Both the position numbers and the translations under genes were made by a program. This document shows, in pieces, positions 13,773 to 17,279 of a DNA stretch of 17,279 bases. The first letter of the stretch is position 1; each line of letters begins with the position of its first letter. The stretch comes from CAZEHJ01 sp964512485 (lineage in GTDB: Bacteria > Bacteroidota > Rhodothermia > Rhodothermales > UBA10348). The notes beneath the pieces were generated by a model. That model was not told the origin of the DNA. It did no database searches and worked only from the letters and a program-made list of their open reading frames with translations. The DNA lies in the NCBI GenBank assembly GCA_964512485.1, contig CAZEHJ010000075.1:1-17279 (forward strand). The letters run 5' to 3'.

Positions 13773-15443
13773 CTAGTCAAGAGAACCATAAATGAAGACT
13801 CCACCGAATGCTGTCGCGACAACTTCGGTATCGAGAATCAGGGGAGGAGCTATCGTCATGATATCCTGCGACAAGACAACGAAATCAGCGTGTTTTCCGG
13901 GCGACAGTGATCCCAGTTGGTCGTCCTGAAAGGCGGCCCAGGAAGCGCCCTGGGTGAACGCGTGTAACGTTTCTTCTCTCGATAGACGCTCTTCCGGATA
14001 CCAGCCACCTTCGGGAAAGAGATCCTCCGTCTGGCGGGTGATCGAAGCGAAGAAGCCCAGAAGGGGATTCGATTTTTCAACCGGAAAATCCGAACCGAAC
14101 GCCAGCGGTACACCCGCATCCAGCAATGTCTTCCATGCGTAACCACCTTTGACACGGTGAGGTCCGAGACGGTCTTCAGCCATGTTCAGGTCACTCGTCG
14201 CGTGGGTAGGCTGCATGGACGCTATGATTCCAAGGCGTTTGAATCGCTCAACTTCTTCGAGCTCGATGATTTGGGTGTGTTCGTCACGGTGTCGCCCTTC
14301 GGGTGTGACTCCAGCCATTTCGTAGCCGTCGAGAAGTACCCGGTTTCCCATGTCGCCAATTGCGTGGGTATTCACCTGATAACCGCATTCGACAGCACTC
14401 TGGACCGCATCGTTGAACTCTTCCACGGTAGTTCGTATCAGGCCGTGATTCCCCGGATCGTCCGAATACTCTTCAATGAGCGCCGCTCCGCGGCTTCCCA
14501 GCGCACCGTCAAGCACCAGCTTAACGGAGCGAATGGTCAGGCGATCACCGTAATCGATGAGATGATTATTACAGTACTGATCGAACGTACTTCCCGTACC
14601 TCCCACCATTCCGTACATGCGAACCGTAAACCGATCTTCGTCGATGAATCGCTTGTATCTGTCGATTGTCTGAGACCCGATTCCTGCATCGTGGATTCCT
14701 GTCAGACCCATTTCGGCAGATTCCTCCAAGGCGAGCTCCAGGGCCAGATCCATTTCTTCCTCTGTCGTACCGGGAACGACTCGGCTGACGAACCTGATAG
14801 CTGTGTCAATAAAGACGCCGGTAGGCTCACCGTTTTCATCTCGAATAATGGCACCGCCTTCCGGGTCTTCCGCCGTTCGGATCTCGTCCATTCCGGCCAT
14901 TTCCATTGCTTTGGTATTGAACCAGGCGGCGTGTCCGTCGATCCGTCCGAGGGATACAGGCCGATCCGGGAAATGTGCGTCGAGATCCTGACGGGTCGGA
15001 AAAGCGCGGTCCGGCCACAATTCCTGATTCCACCCGCGTCCCTTGAGCCACGCTGAATCCGGTAAATTGGCCTCAAACTCTTTAAGACGGCTGATGGACT
15101 CTTCGATCGAGCGGGTACCTCGAAGATTGACATTCAGTTTTTCCGTGCCGAGTCCCATGAAGTGGGCGTGGGAATCGGTGAACCCGGGAACGACCGCGCG
15201 GCCTCCCGCCGACATGACTGGGAGATCGCCGTACTCGGCGGCAACGTCTTCTGCAAAACCGATCATGGCCACTTTTCCGTCAACGACGGCCATGGCCTCC
15301 GCCACCGGAATCTCTTCATCGACGGTGTAGATAATCGCGTCAGTCAGGACGTAAGATCCATCGGCGCTGACGTCGGCGGAATCTCCGGCTGAATCACAAC
15401 CGGCAAAAAGAATCAAGAGAATCGCGGCAGATAGGCGGCTCAT
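13773..15443 (-). CDS. YtcJ-like metal-dependent amidohydrolase, predicted lipoprotein
   Basis: Zinc-type hydrolase of the Amidohydro_3/YtcJ family, 556 residues. The N-terminus is a lipoprotein signal: MSRLSAAILLILFAGC with the lipidated Cys at 16, then an acidic Ser/Asp linker. Metal-ligand candidates are H92 and H94 in DSHAHF, K308 in VKLVLDGALGSRG (carboxylated Lys position), H360 in VNTHAIGD, H389 in DEHTQI and D452 in FGSDFP. All are in place, so it should be active. RGWNQELWP and DGHAAWFNTKA are typical of the family. It would act outside the cytoplasmic membrane, anchored by lipid, on an amide or cyclic substrate that cannot be guessed. It lies between dtd (upstream, 69-base gap) and moaA (downstream, 41-base gap) on the same strand. 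Confidence 0.92.
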   Translation of the reverse strand: MSRLSAAILLILFAGCDSAGDSADVSADGSYVLTDAIIYTVDEEIPVAEAMAVVDGKVAMIGFAEDVAAEYGDLPVMSAGGRAVVPGFTDSHAHFMGLGTEKLNVNLRGTRSIEESISRLKEFEANLPDSAWLKGRGWNQELWPDRAFPTRQDLDAHFPDRPVSLGRIDGHAAWFNTKAMEMAGMDEIRTAEDPEGGAIIRDENGEPTGVFIDTAIRFVSRVVPGTTEEEMDLALELALEESAEMGLTGIHDAGIGSQTIDRYKRFIDEDRFTVRMYGMVGGTGSTFDQYCNNHLIDYGDRLTIRSVKLVLDGALGSRGAALIEEYSDDPGNHGLIRTTVEEFNDAVQSAVECGYQVNTHAIGDMGNRVLLDGYEMAGVTPEGRHRDEHTQIIELEEVERFKRLGIIASMQPTHATSDLNMAEDRLGPHRVKGGYAWKTLLDAGVPLAFGSDFPVEKSNPLLGFFASITRQTEDLFPEGGWYPEERLSREETLHAFTQGASWAAFQDDQLGSLSPGKHADFVVLSQDIMTIAPPLILDTEVVATAFGGVFIYGSLD

Positions 15444-15512
15444 TGGAAGTGGGAGTCATGGTTAAAAACGGGGAGGCAAAATAGGCCCGGAAGCCGAATT
15501 TATTTTGCAAAT

Positions 15513-15959
15513 CTAGGTTCGTCGTTCGATCGATAACGTGACAGGTCCCCAATTGACCAAATCCACATCCATCATGGCTCCAAATTCGCCGCGTTCAATC
15601 TCACTCCCCATAGCCTCGGACAGGTGCTCGCAGAACGCTTCGTAGAGAGGCTCGGCGAGTTCGGGTCGGGCGGATTCGATAAATGATGGACGGTTTCCTT
15701 TTTCAGCGTTTCCGTAGAGCGTGAATTGCGAAACGACGAGCGCATTACCGCCATGGTCCAGCACCGAACGGTTCATCCGGCCGTCTTTATCGGGAAATAT
15801 GCGAAGGTTGGCACATTTGCGCGCGAGCCAGGGCACAAGTTCGATGGTGTCGGATTCGTGAACGCCCAGGAGTATGAGCAGTCCTTCCCCGATTGAGGAG
15901 ATCTCGTGACTATCGACCGAGACGGAGGCTCTTTTGACTCTTTGTATCAGGGCAATCAT
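15513..15959 (-). CDS. dtd: D-aminoacyl-tRNA deacylase
   Basis: Cytoplasmic proofreading enzyme that hydrolyses D-amino acids from tRNA and keeps them out of proteins (148 residues, standard length). SQFTLYG (77-83) with KGNRPSF forms the first active-site motif. NWGPVT (136-141) is the second and contains the Gly-cisPro pair that excludes L-amino acids. The more common form of the latter is NDGPVT, so the Trp is a small variation. The start ATG overlaps the rdgB stop as ATGA, so the two are translationally coupled and certainly cotranscribed. Confidence 0.95.
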   Translation of the reverse strand: MIALIQRVKRASVSVDSHEISSIGEGLLILLGVHESDTIELVPWLARKCANLRIFPDKDGRMNRSVLDHGGNALVVSQFTLYGNAEKGNRPSFIESARPELAEPLYEAFCEHLSEAMGSEIERGEFGAMMDVDLVNWGPVTLSIERRT

Positions 15960-16585
15960 TCGTTTGGCTCTCCCTCGTTTCTCTGCTCCAGCAATACGGC
16001 CAGGTATCCGGCAAAACGCTCCAAAGCGCGGCCCCGATGACTGATGCTGTTTTTCTCTTCAGCGCTCAACTCTGCAAACGTACGCTCATATCCATCCGGC
16101 ACGAAAATGCAATCATAGCCGAATCCCCCGTCTCCGCGCTCCTCTTCGGTGATTCGTCCCCGACACGTTCCTTCGAAGTGGTAGGTGCCGCTGTTCAGAG
16201 CAAGGGCGATGACGGTACGGAACTGGGCGCGCCTGTCGTCCACTCCTTTCAGGTTTTCCAGAAGAAAACGGCGGTTGGCTGCGTCATCGGAATCTTTGCC
16301 AGCATACCGGGCGGAGTGGACGCCAGGCGCGCCACCCAGAGCCAGTACTTCCAGGCCCGTATCGTCAGCCATGGTTGCCGTAGATGTATAGGCGAACAGT
16401 TCCTCAGCCTTTTTTGAGGCGTTCTCTTCCAAGGTGTCTCGGTCTTCGACCACCTCGGGAGCGTGTGGAAACGCGTCCAGACCCACCAGTTCGAGGTCCA
16501 GGTCCGTCATGATTGCGTGAATTTCACGCAGTTTGTGTTGATTTCTGGTCGAAACAACCAGTTTTGGGCATTCAGAACCGGGCAT
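15956..16585 (-). CDS. rdgB: dITP/XTP pyrophosphatase (RdgB/HAM1 family)
   Basis: House-cleaning enzyme that hydrolyses dITP, ITP and XTP to monophosphates and so prevents their incorporation into nucleic acids (209 residues, about 10 more than E. coli RdgB). Motifs in order are STRNQHKLREI (12-22) at the nucleotide-binding start, MADDTGLEV with D74 and D75 (metal and catalysis), GAPGVHSARYAG (85-96), GFGYDCIF (154-161) and SHRGRA (182-187). The usual GYDPIF has Cys for Pro here. The start ATG is divergent from rpsU, and the 82-base space between the two genes must hold both promoters. The last base pairs overlap dtd by 4. Confidence 0.95.
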   Translation of the reverse strand: MPGSECPKLVVSTRNQHKLREIHAIMTDLDLELVGLDAFPHAPEVVEDRDTLEENASKKAEELFAYTSTATMADDTGLEVLALGGAPGVHSARYAGKDSDDAANRRFLLENLKGVDDRRAQFRTVIALALNSGTYHFEGTCRGRITEEERGDGGFGYDCIFVPDGYERTFAELSAEEKNSISHRGRALERFAGYLAVLLEQRNEGEPNE

Positions 16586-16589
16586 TTTC

Positions 16590-16620
16590 TTTGCGCTCTA
16601 GTAGCCGGAGGTCGTATATT
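16590..16620 (+). promoter_or_regulatory. Candidate promoter of rpsU
   Basis: TTTG at 16590-16593 (TTGCGC 16591-16596) lies upstream of TATATT at 16615-16620, in the short divergent rdgB-rpsU gap. The -10 box again appears as CGTATATT, as before rpmE. Confidence 0.45.
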
Positions 16621-16651
16621 AAAAGGCTGTTAGGATATTTTTAATACTCTC

Positions 16652-16658
16652 AAAGGAG
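16652..16658 (+). promoter_or_regulatory. Strong Shine-Dalgarno of rpsU
   Basis: AAAGGAG is placed 9 bases before the GTG start. It is the strongest ribosome binding site in a window where most genes have none, and it decides the non-ATG start of S21. See the matching finding for the link to anti-Shine-Dalgarno sequestration in Bacteroidota. Confidence 0.8.
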
Positions 16659-16667
16659 TGATTTATT

Positions 16668-16859
16668 GTGCCTGTAGGTATCAAAGTAAGGGATAACGAG
16701 TCCATAGACCGCGCTCTTCGCCGTTTTAAGCGAGCCGTAAACAGAAGTCGCGTACTTCGCATTTACCGTTCGAACATGGCGTACACCAAGCCTAGTGAAG
16801 AACGCCGTCTCGCACGCCAGAAAGCTGCTCGTAACTCCCGCCGTCGTACACGCTACTAG
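16668..16859 (+). CDS. rpsU: 30S ribosomal protein S21 (bS21)
   Basis: Small basic protein of the 30S platform, next to the 3' end of 16S rRNA (63 residues). It starts MPVGIKVRDNESIDRALRRF, the family signature, and continues with KPSEERRLARQKAARNSRR and an Arg-rich end. It is read from GTG, supported by AAAGGAG upstream. The gene stands alone: it is divergent from rdgB, convergent with the 2-oxoglutarate dehydrogenase gene, and followed by its own terminator. In Bacteroidota bS21 helps cover the anti-Shine-Dalgarno of the ribosome. If this organism belongs there, the strong SD would let S21 control its own synthesis. Confidence 0.95.
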   Translation: MPVGIKVRDNESIDRALRRFKRAVNRSRVLRIYRSNMAYTKPSEERRLARQKAARNSRRRTRY

Positions 16860-16934
16860 ATAGCTGACGCCCGAGTTGTAGAGTCCGTCCGGCTCCCCAC
16901 CATTAAGCCGCGCGGACACATCAGAGAGGAATAG

Positions 16935-16967
16935 AAGGGTACGCTCCGAAAGGAGGGTACCCTTTTG
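16935..16967 (+). terminator. Terminator after rpsU
   Basis: AAGGGTAC-G-CTCC (16935-16947), a GAAA loop, and GGAG-G-GTACCCTT (16952-16964) form a 12-pair stem with one G.G mismatch, followed by a short TTG. The T-tract is weak, but the hairpin is strong and lies 75 bases past the rpsU stop, between convergent genes. Confidence 0.75.
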
Positions 16968-17016
16968 TTATGTCCGGACGTGAGCGTGTCCAACTCTTAT
17001 GCGTGACATGCGGAAT

Positions 17017-17057
17017 GCAAATCGAAAACAGCAGACGGCAAACCGAAAACCGCAGCT
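17017..17057. repeat. Imperfect 21-base tandem pair
   Basis: GCAAATCGAAAACAGCAG (from 17017) recurs as GCAAACCGAAAACCGCAG (from 17038), with two mismatches in 18 bases. It lies in the short spacer between rpsU's terminator and the sucA stop. No function is evident. Confidence 0.4.
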
Positions 17058-17073
17058 CAGCTCCTTCGCTCGA

Positions 17074-17279
17074 TCAACCTCCCAGAGCTTTCTTGACGAT
17101 CGCAGCTTGTTCTGCCTGATGGATGTGGGCGCTTCCCGTGGCCGGACTTGCGGCGGCAGGACGACCGACATACTGGATTTTGCCGATGTCGAACCCGGCT
17201 TCTTCTACCGCTTCTTCCAGGTAGTGTCTGACGAATTTCCAGGCGCCCATATTGGCGGGTTCTTCCTGAGCCCAGACAA
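17074..17279 (-). CDS. sucA: 2-oxoglutarate dehydrogenase E1 component, C-terminal end only
   Basis: The last 67 residues and stop of a thiamine-dependent E1 subunit that decarboxylates 2-oxoglutarate in the TCA cycle. The gene runs off the right edge. The visible part reads WAQEEPANMGAWKFVRHYL, then YVGRPAAASPATGSAHIHQ and AEQAAIVKKALGG. The QEEP-NMGAW and YVGR-ASPATGS blocks are the conserved C-terminus of SucA/Kgd-type E1 proteins. Whether it is a plain SucA or a Kgd-type fusion with an E2-like domain cannot be told from this end. It converges with rpsU. Confidence 0.9.
   Translation of the reverse strand, partial: VWAQEEPANMGAWKFVRHYLEEAVEEAGFDIGKIQYVGRPAAASPATGSAHIHQAEQAAIVKKALGG

Noticed and set aside
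14157..15056. Plus-strand open frame of 299 codons opposite the amidohydrolase
   Set aside because: The minus strand encodes a complete family member with all metal ligands. This frame has no recognisable motif.

Overview
The window is a stretch of bacterial chromosome with ordinary, dense gene packing and no mobile elements, tRNA or rRNA genes or CRISPR arrays. It most likely comes from the Bacteroidota side of the FCB group, perhaps a Rhodothermota or Balneolota relative. That placement is an inference. It rests on the cysteine-free L31, the KorAB pair, a Bacteroidota-like S21, almost no Shine-Dalgarno (SD) sequences except a strong one before rpsU, and frequent GTG/TTG starts. Two runs of exactly 100 N mark scaffold joins, and each is flanked by a perfect direct duplicate (52 and 55 bases). 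Both look like unmerged contig overlaps.

Layout. Positions 1-3228 hold korA (5' end outside the window) and korB, the two subunits of a 2-oxoacid:ferredoxin oxidoreductase. KorB carries an unusual N-terminal extension of PPG repeats, and the first N-run lies inside it. Next come rpmE with a strong terminator (3431-3767), a secreted tyrosine-phosphatase-like protein (3862-4446) and a pyrimidine-nucleoside phosphorylase (4477-5829). A palindrome-rich intergenic region then leads into a three-gene set (5989-8184): pspA, a shorter protein that resembles the C-terminal half of PspA, and a membrane-anchored coiled-coil protein. An enoyl-CoA hydratase and a CNNM/CBS (CorC/HlyC-type) membrane protein follow on the same strand.

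From 10351 to 16585 the genes are on the minus strand. In transcription order they are rdgB-dtd (ATGA overlap), a YtcJ-like lipoprotein amidohydrolase, moaA, moaC, floA and an unrecognised protein. The second N-run lies between moaC and floA. The plus-strand rpsU (16668-16859) ends at a terminator and converges on the 3' end of a 2-oxoglutarate dehydrogenase E1 gene that runs off the window.

Themes. KorAB and the E1 component are two alternative ways to oxidise 2-oxoacids. PspA with its two companions, FloA and the CNNM protein form an envelope-maintenance group. MoaA and MoaC catalyse the first steps of molybdenum cofactor synthesis. RdgB and Dtd are nucleotide and aminoacyl-tRNA quality-control enzymes. 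The most novel candidate is the pspA operon: PspA and its half-length relative share both a coiled-coil segment and a KTIGR C-terminal tail, they are followed by a membrane coiled-coil protein I do not recognise, and an operator-like inverted repeat lies upstream.
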